From: CAZLBC01 sp964557575
GTDB lineage: Bacteria > Planctomycetota > Phycisphaerae > SM23-33
Assembly: GCA_964557575.1 (NCBI GenBank)
Contig: CAZLBC010000024.1
Coordinates: 1-60,870, forward strand
Length of the DNA stretch: 60,870 nucleotides
Reading direction: 5' to 3'
A program made the position numbers and the translations under genes. The notes under the pieces are model-generated. The model saw nothing but the letters and a program-made list of their open reading frames with translations, ran no database searches and was not told the DNA's origin. How positions within the stretch are numbered: position 1 is the stretch's first letter; each line of letters begins with the position of its first letter. This document shows positions 7,959 to 16,795 of the stretch, piece by piece.

Positions 7959-8977
7959 CCGGTTTGCTCCGTCCCGTCTTCAACTGCGTGCCGGCGGTTC
8001 CGCCTGTTCCGGGCGGCGGTTCTCCGCCAGGATATCGACATCCCGAGTCCCGCGAGTCCCGCCGTGCCGGCGGCGATTGCCTGCAGGTACACGGCGAACA
8101 TCCAGAGCCCGCTTTCCCGCAGGTACCGTGCCGGGCCGAACGCGGCGAACTCCAGAGCTATCCCCCCGGCGGCATAGACCGCGACGCCGATCGTTATCGC
8201 GATCCACGGCACGGCCTTCAGGCCGGCCGGCAACCGCCGGCGATCCTGTTTTGTCGCCGCGACGGCCGCGAGAACAAGCTGGCCGAGAACAACCATGAAC
8301 AGCACGGGTATGAGCCAGGCGCGTTTCGTCAATACGTAAAAGACGGCGACCGATCCCGCCGCCTGCAGCGTCATGGAAAGAATGATATGGGCCCCGGCGC
8401 CGTATCCGGCGGCATGCGCCGGTGCGCGGCCGGCCGCATACCGTACCGGGGGCGGTTCGATGCGCGTGATGCCGGGGTGCTGATTTCGTTCGTGGCCGTC
8501 GATCATCTCGCTCGTCAACGCTCCCTGTACGGACACGACGAGCGGCCGTATTCTGTTAAGAAATCTCCGCGCGCCGATAAGCCGGCTGATCGGGTTGAGC
8601 CGGGTTCTTCCCGCGGCCGTTTGCACGGAGACACGGCAGGTCTGGGGAAAAATGAGATTGTAGAGGAAGAAGGGGAACACGAGGGCCGCAAGGATAATAA
8701 AGAACACGCGCGGACCTCCCGGCGAGCCGATCGCGACCAGGAACAAAACCAGTTCGAGCGTGCCGCATATCGTCAACAGGATCAATCCCCCCGCCGTCTT
8801 GCTGACGACGAAACCCCGGATGTCGCGCAGGAAAAACCGCTTGTAATATTCCGTGGCCGCGATGCGGTTGACCAGCAGCAGGTGATCGTTCCCGGCGTAG
8901 AGATCGCCGCGTGACGCCGAGAAGCGCAGGGGATTTCCCGGCAATCTGCGAAATCTGTCTGATTGTTGGCCGGCCAT
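7955..8977 (-). CDS. Hypothetical polytopic membrane protein
   Basis: I do not recognise this 340-residue protein. It has a polar N-terminus of about 55 residues, two hydrophobic helices near 62-82 and 88-110, a hydrophilic loop of about 80 residues (110-190), then four more helices near 195-215, 220-240, 255-278 and 288-312, and an Arg-rich tail. The loop contains several prolines and no catalytic motif that I can see. It overlaps the downstream 107-residue zinc protein by four bases and lies 18 bases after the 193-residue zinc protein, so it is part of the large MoxR operon. Confidence 0.65.
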   Translation of the reverse strand: MAGQQSDRFRRLPGNPLRFSASRGDLYAGNDHLLLVNRIAATEYYKRFFLRDIRGFVVSKTAGGLILLTICGTLELVLFLVAIGSPGGPRVFFIILAALVFPFFLYNLIFPQTCRVSVQTAAGRTRLNPISRLIGARRFLNRIRPLVVSVQGALTSEMIDGHERNQHPGITRIEPPPVRYAAGRAPAHAAGYGAGAHIILSMTLQAAGSVAVFYVLTKRAWLIPVLFMVVLGQLVLAAVAATKQDRRRLPAGLKAVPWIAITIGVAVYAAGGIALEFAAFGPARYLRESGLWMFAVYLQAIAAGTAGLAGLGMSISWRRTAARNRRNRRHAVEDGTEQTG

Positions 8978-8995
8978 TCTGTCTGTGCCTCCGCG

Positions 8996-9577
8996 TCACC
9001 CGAGAAGATACAACAGCAGCCAGGTCCAGAAGGACAGCCAGCCGACCGCCAGCAGCAGCGCGGCGCCCATGCGGGCGACATAGGTTGCTCGGCCGGTCAA
9101 CACGCCCCCGGGAGACGACCAGTGCCGAGCCGCGATAAACAGCGCGAGCAGCGGGGTGATATACCAGGCCGGCAGCGACCCCAGCAACAGTGCCAGTTTG
9201 TCGTAACAGACCCTCTTGTTGTCGAGTGCTCCCCCCGCGTTTCTGCCGTCGCCGATACTCGACGCGATACACGCCGGGCAGAGGCGCTCTTGGCCTGCCG
9301 TGACTTCGCACAACCCGCAGATAAAGCGGCCGCAGCGGTCGCAGGGGGCTACGGCCTTCCTGGTCGCGTGGTAGTAACAGCAGGCTTCTTCACCCGGGAC
9401 GGCCGTTTCGTTCCGGGCCGGCGGGGGCGATGCGAAGAGAGCGGGGAATGCCTCGATCCGCAGCATCCTCCCGCAGCGGCAGCGGTGAAAGTCACCGGTA
9501 TTGTAGCGTGCCGGGACGAGGGCGGTCCCGCACCGGTCGCACAGAATCCTGTCTGAAATTGCCGGTACCATACACAA
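8996..9577 (-). CDS. Zinc-ribbon and B-box-like membrane protein
   Basis: This 193-residue protein has a zinc ribbon at the N-terminus (CDRCG at about 13-17 paired with CRCG at 33-36), a B-box-like second zinc cluster (CCYYH, CDRCGRFICGLC, CPAC between about 66 and 109), and two hydrophobic segments near 131-148 and 170-192. Its second finger resembles that of the 107-residue protein two genes downstream. Whether translation starts at M1 or at M3 is not clear. No family is recognised. The setting, between the nucleotide-kinase-like gene and the membrane genes, gives no clear function. Confidence 0.68.
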   Translation of the reverse strand: MCMVPAISDRILCDRCGTALVPARYNTGDFHRCRCGRMLRIEAFPALFASPPPARNETAVPGEEACCYYHATRKAVAPCDRCGRFICGLCEVTAGQERLCPACIASSIGDGRNAGGALDNKRVCYDKLALLLGSLPAWYITPLLALFIAARHWSSPGGVLTGRATYVARMGAALLLAVGWLSFWTWLLLYLLG

Positions 9578-9619
9578 ATATCCGTTGCGCGTTTGCCGGG
9601 AACAGTTCTTTCCTGCAGG

Positions 9620-10723
9620 CTACGCCCCGAACAGGCTGCCCGGCCGTAATTCCTGCGGGACGTACCCGTTCTCGTTGAACCAGCCGACGGCTTCCGCGAC
9701 CGATCTGAATACCTTCGTGGAGGTCTCGGTGATAAACGGGCTGGGAGGCCGCGCCGGCCGCCAGACGACGAACACTTCCCGGGTCGATTCGTGGGCGTGC
9801 TGGAGTTCCCGCTCCACGCCGCTGGAAATGGCCGGCATCCCGTCGGGCAGTTCGGGGATCAGGGATATGATCATGTCGGACTGGTCGATGAGCTTGAAGT
9901 CCCTGGCGTATATCTGTCCGTCGATATCCGGGATGATATCGAGGACCTGTGAAACGTCGAGTTCGGTCCCGTTTGAGGAAATCGTCCGTTTGCCGTTTTC
10001 CGCCGCCGCGAGGGCCATCGTGCAGAGGGGCTTTTCTTCGAGGTCGGCGGGATCGAAGCAGATCATGTACTTTTTGAGCTGCTTGCGGAACTCGCCGATT
10101 TCAGCCAGGACGCCGGGCATCTCGGCCACGTGGGACATCGGAAAGCTGAGGTAGGCCTTTTTCATGCTCGCCATGAAGATCAGCCGCATGACCTTTTCCG
10201 CCGACGAGGCGTCGTCGCCCCTGATACAGATATAGAAGCATCCGTGACCCCGGACGATATGGCTCAGAAGCTCGGTGGACAACAGTTCCTCTTCCCGCCA
10301 GACCATCAGGTCTTTCATGGTGTGATTGGTGTGCCCGTCGCGGCGAAGCCGCCCGTGAACCCGGTCAATGCCGTCGAGGAGCACGATGTACAGGTCGGCG
10401 TCGAGCCTGACCATGTCGTCGTGGTCAAAGGCGAAGAAGAGCCCGTGGTGCCACCGGAAGGTGGCGTGCGTGTTGACGATCAGGTTCAGGCCTTTCTCGG
10501 CGGCGGCGATGATATCCTTGAACACGCTCCGGCGAATGCTCTCCAGCCGGGTAATGGGAAGGTCCAGGATCTTCCCGGGCGCCACGTCGGGGGCCTCGCC
10601 GTACATCATGTCGCCGACGTGAAACGTCTCGACCGGGAAACCCGCCCGTTCGGCGACGGAAACGACGTCCTCGATGAACGCCTTTTTGTCGAGGCCAACC
10701 TGTCCGGTGATGACGACTTTCAC
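9620..10723 (-). CDS. AdkA-like P-loop domain fused to deoxyribosyltransferase-like domain
   Basis: Residues 1-180 follow the layout of archaeal-type adenylate kinase: P-loop, then FHVGDMM at 34-40, NLIVNTHATF, and LDADLYIVLLDG. The P-loop reads GQVGLDKK (residues 7-14), keeping a lysine but replacing the usual Gly-Lys-Ser/Thr end, so ATP use is doubtful. Residues 187-345 look like the nucleoside 2-deoxyribosyltransferase fold: KAYLSFPMS, an aspartate-rich middle, DFKLIDQSDMIISLIPEL and GVERELQHA, the last carrying a Glu where the catalytic one would lie. The assignment of both halves is by eye. The gene lies 40 bases downstream of the DUF4159 gene on the same strand. A nucleotide-sensing or salvage role is inference. 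Confidence 0.6.
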   Translation of the reverse strand: MKVVITGQVGLDKKAFIEDVVSVAERAGFPVETFHVGDMMYGEAPDVAPGKILDLPITRLESIRRSVFKDIIAAAEKGLNLIVNTHATFRWHHGLFFAFDHDDMVRLDADLYIVLLDGIDRVHGRLRRDGHTNHTMKDLMVWREEELLSTELLSHIVRGHGCFYICIRGDDASSAEKVMRLIFMASMKKAYLSFPMSHVAEMPGVLAEIGEFRKQLKKYMICFDPADLEEKPLCTMALAAAENGKRTISSNGTELDVSQVLDIIPDIDGQIYARDFKLIDQSDMIISLIPELPDGMPAISSGVERELQHAHESTREVFVVWRPARPPSPFITETSTKVFRSVAEAVGWFNENGYVPQELRPGSLFGA

Positions 10724-10763
10724 GATACAAGGAATTAATACAAATGCCCGGCTATTTCAATGA

Positions 10764-13244
10764 TCAATTGCCGGATTCGGTCGCGCCGGCGGCGTAGACC
10801 GCGATATTTCTGCATATCCTGAAGGCGTCTTCCGGCCGGTACCCCGTCAGACCGAAGGACCGGTACCCCACGAGTCCGGCGGTGATATCCTTGCGGCTCA
10901 GAAAGACCGCGGCCCTGCCGTTGAGCGTAATCGCGCCGACGAGGGGGCGGTCGGCGGCCGCTGCCTTTCGGCGTGCCCTGACGCCGTCGATTGCCATCTT
11001 CTCGATCGTCAGTACGTCGTGGTCGGGATCGAGCAGCGAGAATCCCTTTCCGTCGAAACACGCTTCCAGTTTCCCGCCGGCGGAGCGGAAAAAGGCTCCC
11101 GATCCCCCGGCCGGATCGGCCAGGACCGTCCCCCCGCCGTCCACGAAGGCCGCGAGGGCGGCGGCCTGGGCGTCGGAGAGTTCCAGCCGGCCGGTGCCGG
11201 TCAGGAAGGCCAGGTTCGCCCCGGACCCGGGTAACTGTGTTATGTCCACCGGGGCGGCCACCGTCACCGGTATCCCGTGCCTGTTCGCCATGGCGCGGCT
11301 GAAGGCTTCCAGCGCGAGGGGCTCGGGGTCGGCGTTGCCGGCGTGCAGGGCCCTGACGACGCGTATCGGCCGGCCCTCGGGAGCCGCGGTTTTTTGCGGC
11401 CAGGTCCGCTCGCCCCGCCTTGTCAGGGGCGCGCCGTCGGTGACGAAGCGGTAGAGGTTCAGGGCGATGTTGAAGTCCTCGGTGTCGATCACGTGGTTGT
11501 TGCGCTGCCAGCTTGACGGAAGCGTCCGGTGGAGGTGGATCGCCAGCGGCCGAATGCCGTTAAAGGCGACCTCGATCCTGGTCGACGTATCCAGCTCGTG
11601 ATGCGCGGTGTAGACGGGGTGCTCTCTGGTGGCCTTCATCCATCGGCAGTCGGGAAACAGCCGGCGGTAGCAGTTCGTCATTGCCGCGGAAAACCCCGCG
11701 TCGGGTCCCGCCGGGCAACTTACAATCGTCCCGCCCTGCAGGGCGTACCGGCGGAGATTATCCCGGTCCTTTTCGTCGAATGTCGGTGCCCGCCGCCCGG
11801 TTATATAGAGAATGGGGGCGTCGTGCCATTGTTCCGCCGGGGTGTCTATCCCGACAATCCGCCAGTGTATCTCCGTTTCGCACTCCCGCCCGAGCCACCG
11901 GGAGAGGTTGGCCATGTCCCGCGGGCACGCGTCCCAGTCGCCCGTGTACCGGAGCTTGTTGAAAAGGACCGGGTGCAGGCCGCGGGAGAGGAACAGAACC
12001 GCGTACGCCGTGGCGCCGAGACGGTAGCCGTCGACCCATTTCCCGGTCCAGCTGCCCTTCCACTTTTCGCCCCCCGTGTACTGTTTCGACAGGATGCAGG
12101 CGGTACCCCGCCGGTACCAGTCGACCCCGCCGAAACTGCGGTACCCGCAGGCGAGGGCGACCCGTTCGACCCCGTACAGGTAATAGTAGTTGAGGTTGTA
12201 CGAGGGGGCGTCGGCGGCCGCGCCGTCCGGGGCCGACGAGGTGTCCGGGTCCATGGAGCGGGCGAAGTGTCGGGCAAACCATTCCATGCCCCGGCCGAGG
12301 TTTTTTTCGACGCCGGTCGCCGCCCCGGCGTCCAGGGAAACGAAGAGGGAGGCCAGCCCCGCGGCGGTCATGGAGGGGTGGCTTCCCCGCCGGCTGGTGG
12401 TGGTTTCCGGACGGGGCGGGGCGGTGTATCCCCACCCGCCGTCCGTGTTCTGCACGGCCGTCCAGTAGGCGGCTACCTTTTTCCAGTACGCGGCGGGGAT
12501 TTCAAGGCCGGCGAGCTTACCCGCCCACACGCCGTACAGGCCGTACTGGCTGTTGGATGCGTCGACGTACAGTTCCGTCAACTGCCCGGGGGTATGCACC
12601 GTGATGGTCGCGGCCCGTTTCCTGGCCTTGGCAAGGGCGAGCTTTTTGCCGGTACACGTGTACCCGTACGCGCCGTCGATGGAATTCGTGTACAGCCATC
12701 GGACGTCGCGCTCCAGCGGCCGGCGGTAGTGCGCCGCGCCCTTCCTGACCGCCGCGGCCAGGGCCAGTGCGCGGAAGGCGATGTTATAGGTCTGGTCGCA
12801 GGCGCGCTGCTCCATCGCGGAGAGTTTTTTGTACGTGTCGCCGGTTTTCTTCAGGGCGCCGGTTCTCATGAAGGCGGCGACATATTTTTTGCGGAGTGAC
12901 GCCGACTCGGCCTGGCGGGCGACCAGCCACTCGAGCGCTTTTTCGACACGCGCATCCTGCGGGGACAGGCCGGACTCCAGCAGGGCGCAGGTGATGTGGG
13001 CGGTCTGGCCGACCCTGAAACGCGCGTCCAGCCGTCCGGATTCCCCGTTCTTATCGCCCGGGGCTATCCAGCTTCCCTCGTTCGGATCGCCGGCCGTGGT
13101 ATTCTGGTGTTTCAGCAGGTACTCCCTGGCCAGCCGGATTGCCCGCTGAATGTCGGCGACGGTGAAATGGCCGCCTTCGGTTTCCGCCCCGGCCGCGGAA
13201 CAGACCGACAGCGCGAGGAACGTCGATAGCAGTGTGGGTTTCAT
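10764..13244 (-). CDS. Exported DUF4159 protein with N-terminal alpha-toroid domain
   Basis: This 826-residue protein starts with a signal peptide (MKPTLLSTFLALSVCSAAGA). Residues about 28-440 look like an alpha/alpha toroid of the prenyltransferase/squalene-oxidase-repeat type (repeats such as TDGGWGYTA). Around 472-540 is a DUF4159 domain (YITGRRAPTFDEKDRDNLRR, then GGTIVS), and about 676-826 is a second glutamine-amidotransferase-like segment. DUF4159 proteins are often encoded with MoxR/DUF58 modules and may act in the periplasm. A good GGGAG lies six bases before the ATG. It appears to be the first gene of the ten-gene operon. No catalytic residues can be assigned. Confidence 0.8.
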   Translation of the reverse strand: MKPTLLSTFLALSVCSAAGAETEGGHFTVADIQRAIRLAREYLLKHQNTTAGDPNEGSWIAPGDKNGESGRLDARFRVGQTAHITCALLESGLSPQDARVEKALEWLVARQAESASLRKKYVAAFMRTGALKKTGDTYKKLSAMEQRACDQTYNIAFRALALAAAVRKGAAHYRRPLERDVRWLYTNSIDGAYGYTCTGKKLALAKARKRAATITVHTPGQLTELYVDASNSQYGLYGVWAGKLAGLEIPAAYWKKVAAYWTAVQNTDGGWGYTAPPRPETTTSRRGSHPSMTAAGLASLFVSLDAGAATGVEKNLGRGMEWFARHFARSMDPDTSSAPDGAAADAPSYNLNYYYLYGVERVALACGYRSFGGVDWYRRGTACILSKQYTGGEKWKGSWTGKWVDGYRLGATAYAVLFLSRGLHPVLFNKLRYTGDWDACPRDMANLSRWLGRECETEIHWRIVGIDTPAEQWHDAPILYITGRRAPTFDEKDRDNLRRYALQGGTIVSCPAGPDAGFSAAMTNCYRRLFPDCRWMKATREHPVYTAHHELDTSTRIEVAFNGIRPLAIHLHRTLPSSWQRNNHVIDTEDFNIALNLYRFVTDGAPLTRRGERTWPQKTAAPEGRPIRVVRALHAGNADPEPLALEAFSRAMANRHGIPVTVAAPVDITQLPGSGANLAFLTGTGRLELSDAQAAALAAFVDGGGTVLADPAGGSGAFFRSAGGKLEACFDGKGFSLLDPDHDVLTIEKMAIDGVRARRKAAAADRPLVGAITLNGRAAVFLSRKDITAGLVGYRSFGLTGYRPEDAFRICRNIAVYAAGATESGN

Positions 13245-13444
13245 CTCGTGCTCCCTTTTTTCTTCCCGGCAAGTATCCCCTTGCCTGCAATTGATTATTA
13301 AGGAGGGCGGCGACGCGCCGCCTCGTACACCACGACGGCATCTTATCGGGTGCCGGCCCCGGCTGTCAAGCCCTGTTCCGGTGTGAGCGGGTGTTTTACA
13401 CGAGCAGCGCCGGGTCGTCTATGACGGCGAAAGACAACGTCGTT

Positions 13445-13573
13445 TCAGGCAGCCGGGTCGACACCGAGTATCTCGCTGGTGTCACGGCAGGGTATCCCGA
13501 GCGCCGTAAACGACACGAGTGTGTGGAACAGGTCGAAAAGAACCGCTTCGGATTCGCGTATTGCCGGTATCAT
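13445..13573 (-). pseudogene. Truncated N-terminus of a HAD-family hydrolase
   Basis: A 42-codon fragment begins MIPAIRESEAVLFDLFHTL, the classic first motif of HAD phosphatases, and stops at TGA (13447-13445) just after LGVDPAA. Read past that TGA, the same frame continues NDVVFRRH, as expected if a Trp codon (DPAAW) had become a stop. No later HAD motifs follow: the frame runs into GC-rich sequence and then the upstream region of the DUF4159 gene. I take it as a gene remnant. No ribosome binding site is evident. The rest of the 13245-13766 interval shows only promoter-like sequence. Confidence 0.5.
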
Positions 13574-13655
13574 GGCGGGGATTCTAACCCATGGTGCGAA
13601 AAAGTGAAGCCGTAGTGCCGTGCGCCGCCGAAGAATCCGACCGACTGTCAACGGG

Positions 13656-13683
13656 TTGATTTTATTCCATCAAGTAGTAAAAT
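13656..13683 (+). promoter_or_regulatory. Putative promoter of the GntR-type regulator
   Basis: TTGATT (13656-13661), a 16-base spacer and TAAAAT (13678-13683) lie in a short AT-rich patch about 85 bases before the regulator's ATG. The match to sigma-70 is moderate. A small inverted repeat, TCAACGGGTTGA, overlaps the -35 box and could be an operator. Function is inferred. Confidence 0.4.
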
Positions 13684-13766
13684 AAATGTAATAAAAAGCA
13701 CGGAATATGTAAACTAGCCGTGACCTGCCGGCACGCGGTTTCCGGCGGTACAGGCAAGAGAACCCT

Positions 13767-14864
13767 ATGGCATACAAAAACAAGAACCTCGAGATCAGGG
13801 AATACTTCAAAAAGGCGATTCTGAACGGGGATTTCGCATTCGGGCGCCAGATCCCGACCGACAGCGAGATCGCCGAAGAGTTCGGGGTGTCCCGTCCCAC
13901 GGTCGCCAAGGCGCTGGGGTATCTCAGCGAGATGGGGCTCGTCGAAAGAAAAGTCGGCGCCGGCACCTTCGTCACCTGGAAACCCGAGATCGAGGGGGGA
14001 CGGACGCTCGGCATGATCGTGCCCGCCCTCGGTGAGACGGAGATATTCGAACCGATATGCGCGAAGATCGGCGAACTGGCATGCGGGTACGATTTCAACC
14101 TCATGTGGGGGCAGGTGACGGGCGGAGATGAAGACAAGGCCCTGCACGCCGGGAAACTGGCCGACCGGTACGTGCGGCAGGGGGTCGACGGGGTCATCCT
14201 CGCGCCCCTGGAACTGGTCCCGGGTTTCGAGGAAATAAATCGTGATATTGCGGCGGAACTCCACGACGCGGGTATCCACATTGTGCTCCTCGACACCGAT
14301 ATAGAGGTGTTTCCGGACAGGAGCGTCTTTGACGTCGTCGGCCTGAACAACCTGTCGGCCGGGTACATCGTCACGGGCCACCTGCTCGACCGGGGGTGCA
14401 CGAGGGTCGTTTTTTTCTCACGCCACCGGTCGGCGGCGACGGTCACGGTGCGGAGGCAGGGATACCGGGATGCCCTGGAGGATCGCGCGATCGATGCACG
14501 CGACCGGCTCATCATCACCGGCGACCCGGAGGACGGGGCCCGTGTCGCCCGCATGCTCGAGGAATTGAAACCGGACGCCGTGCTGTGCGGGAACGACGCC
14601 ACGGCCGCACAATTGATGCGCACGCTCGGCGACGCGGGCATCGACGTACCGGGGACCTTGAACATCGCGGGATTCGACGACGTCCGGTACGCCTCGCTGC
14701 TGTCTCCGTCGCTGACGACGATTCACCAGCCGTGCGAGATGCTCGCCGCGGTGGCGCTGAATACGATGAAAAGCCGGCTGGAACACCCGACACTCGCCGC
14801 CCGAACCGTGTCCCTGGAGGGGGAACTGATCGTGCGGGAATCGACCGGGGGCACGGCCGGCTGA
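13767..14864 (+). CDS. GntR-LacI chimeric transcriptional regulator
   Basis: This 365-residue protein has a GntR-type winged helix at residues 5-70 (PTDSEIAEEFGVSRPTVAKA, then VERKVGAGTFV) joined to a LacI/periplasmic-binding-protein-like sensor domain (about 80-365; VDGVILAPLE, CGNDATAAQLMRTL, FDDVRYASLLSPSLTT). Such AraR-like chimeras usually sense sugars and repress nearby catabolic genes. No sugar genes are next to it here, so its ligand and targets are unknown. It is flanked by the HAD remnant and, convergently, by the formate-tetrahydrofolate ligase gene. A stem-loop without a T tract (14856-14871) spans its stop. Confidence 0.9.
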   Translation: MAYKNKNLEIREYFKKAILNGDFAFGRQIPTDSEIAEEFGVSRPTVAKALGYLSEMGLVERKVGAGTFVTWKPEIEGGRTLGMIVPALGETEIFEPICAKIGELACGYDFNLMWGQVTGGDEDKALHAGKLADRYVRQGVDGVILAPLELVPGFEEINRDIAAELHDAGIHIVLLDTDIEVFPDRSVFDVVGLNNLSAGYIVTGHLLDRGCTRVVFFSRHRSAATVTVRRQGYRDALEDRAIDARDRLIITGDPEDGARVARMLEELKPDAVLCGNDATAAQLMRTLGDAGIDVPGTLNIAGFDDVRYASLLSPSLTTIHQPCEMLAAVALNTMKSRLEHPTLAARTVSLEGELIVRESTGGTAG

Positions 14865-14886
14865 CGCCGGCGGCATACGCTGTGGC

Positions 14887-16659
14887 CTACTGGAGCCCCG
14901 TGACGATATTCTTCTCGGTATCTATGTCGATTCTCCGGAAGGCCGGGTTCGACGAGGTTCCCGGCATCAGCTTGATATCCCCCGCGACGGGAACGATGTA
15001 ACCGGCGCCCATGTAGGTCAGCACGTCACGTACCGGCAGCCGCCAGCGCACCGGGCGGCCCTTCATGTCCGGGTTATGTGACAGGCTCAGGTGCGTCTTG
15101 ACCATGCACACCGGCATTCTGCGGGAGGCCGGATTTCGCTCGAGTTCTTCGATTTTCTTGTTCGCCTCCCGCTTGTAGTCCACCCCGTCGGCGCCGTAGA
15201 CCTCCTTGGCGACCATGAGGATCCGTTCCTTGATGGGAAGGCCGAGGTTGTAGAGGAACGTGAACTCGTGCTCCTCTTCGCAGGCCTCGATGACCTGTTC
15301 GGCCAGTTCGACGGCGCCTTCGCCGCCCTTCATCCAGTGCTCGGCTACGGCCGCCCGGGCGCCCTGGCTTTCGGCGAACGTACGGACGGCTTCGAGTTCG
15401 GCATCCGTGTCGGCGGGAAAGCGGTTCACGCACACGACGGGATGGACCCCGCTTTTCTTGACCGTTTCTATATGCGCGGCGAGGTTGTCGAATCCCCGCT
15501 CAAGCAGTTCGATATTCTCCTGCGTATATTCCCGGGGAAGAGGGCGTCCGGGAATGACGACGGGCCCGCCGCCGTGCATCTTCAGCGCGCGGACCGTGGC
15601 CACGATGACCACCGCGTTGGGCTTGAGCCCCGAGTACCGGCATTTTATGTTCCAGAATTTTTCGTAGCCGATGTCGGCGCCGAAGCCGCTTTCGGTTATG
15701 TGGTAATCCGAGAGGTGCAGGCCGACCCGGTCGGCGATGATCGAACTCTGGCCGACCGCGATGTTGGCGAAGGGGCCGGCGTGTACCAGGACCGGCTGAC
15801 CCTCGATGGTCTGCATCAGTGTCGGATTTATCGCCCGGAGCATCCAGGCCGCCATCGCGCCGTCGACGTCGAGGTGGGCGGTGGTGACGGGGGTATCTTT
15901 CTTTGTGTGCGCCACGACGATCCGGCTGATCCTGTCCCGCATGTCTTTCAGGTCGTGGCAGATGGCGAGTATGGCCATCAGTTCGCTCGCCACGCTGGTG
16001 CTGAACCCCGACTCCATCTTGAAGCCGTCCATCCGGCCGCCCTTGCCGATCGTGATGTTCCTGAGCGACTGGGCGCAGTAGTCCATCACCCACTGGAAAT
16101 CGATCCGGTGGGGATCGATGTCCAGGCGGACCAGGTTTCTCCGCTCGAGCTGTTCGTCCGAGTAGTTCCGCTCGTGCTGCATGCGGGCGGTCAGGGCCAC
16201 CATGCCGAGATTGTGCGCGTTGGTGACGGCGTCGATGTCCCCGGACAGCCCCAGGGAAAACGGGGCCAGCGGAATGCACTGGGACAGGCCGCCGCCCGCG
16301 GCGGAGCCCTTGATGTTGAACGTGGGCGCGCTGCTGGGCTGCCTGATGGCGCCGGACACCTTTTTTCCCATTGTGCCGAGGCCCTGGATGAGTCCGATCG
16401 AGGTCGTGCTCTTGCCCTCGCCGAGCGGGGTGGGAGTGATCGCCGTGATGTCGATATATTTTCCCCGCGGTCCGCCGCTGAGGCGGTCCAGGATGCGTTT
16501 CTGGTCGACCTTGCAGAAGCCGATTCCCTCCGGCAGGTATTCATGTTCATCGAGACCGAATTCCTCGGCCACCTGCCTGATGGGTTTCATGTCTTCTTCG
16601 GCGGCGTGCGCGATCTGCCAGTCGTCCATTTTTCTCGGGTCAAGTTTTGCTGCAGGCAT
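14887..16659 (-). CDS. fhs: Formate-tetrahydrofolate ligase
   Basis: This 590-residue enzyme activates formate with ATP and tetrahydrofolate to give 10-formyl-THF, the entry to the methyl branch of one-carbon metabolism. The nucleotide-binding motif TPLGEGKS (77-84) and the conserved run through SSAPTFNIKGSAAGGG are clear. Length is slightly above the usual 555-560 because of an N-terminal extension. A ribosome site (AAAGGAA) lies seven bases upstream. It is 136 bases downstream of the pterin-dependent methyltransferase gene on the same strand, which supports a C1 assimilation or acetogenesis-type role; the other Wood-Ljungdahl genes are not in the window. Confidence 0.96.
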   Translation of the reverse strand: MPAAKLDPRKMDDWQIAHAAEEDMKPIRQVAEEFGLDEHEYLPEGIGFCKVDQKRILDRLSGGPRGKYIDITAITPTPLGEGKSTTSIGLIQGLGTMGKKVSGAIRQPSSAPTFNIKGSAAGGGLSQCIPLAPFSLGLSGDIDAVTNAHNLGMVALTARMQHERNYSDEQLERRNLVRLDIDPHRIDFQWVMDYCAQSLRNITIGKGGRMDGFKMESGFSTSVASELMAILAICHDLKDMRDRISRIVVAHTKKDTPVTTAHLDVDGAMAAWMLRAINPTLMQTIEGQPVLVHAGPFANIAVGQSSIIADRVGLHLSDYHITESGFGADIGYEKFWNIKCRYSGLKPNAVVIVATVRALKMHGGGPVVIPGRPLPREYTQENIELLERGFDNLAAHIETVKKSGVHPVVCVNRFPADTDAELEAVRTFAESQGARAAVAEHWMKGGEGAVELAEQVIEACEEEHEFTFLYNLGLPIKERILMVAKEVYGADGVDYKREANKKIEELERNPASRRMPVCMVKTHLSLSHNPDMKGRPVRWRLPVRDVLTYMGAGYIVPVAGDIKLMPGTSSNPAFRRIDIDTEKNIVTGLQ

Positions 16660-16795
16660 TGCCGTTCCTTTCGTAAGAACCGTTGCAATAGTATGATGTG
16701 CGCAAACAGTGCCCCTCCCCGGCGTTTGGAAATTCTTCAGGATTTCAAGCGTACAGGTACCTGCGTACCCCGTCGTTGGCGTGAATGATGCCGCG

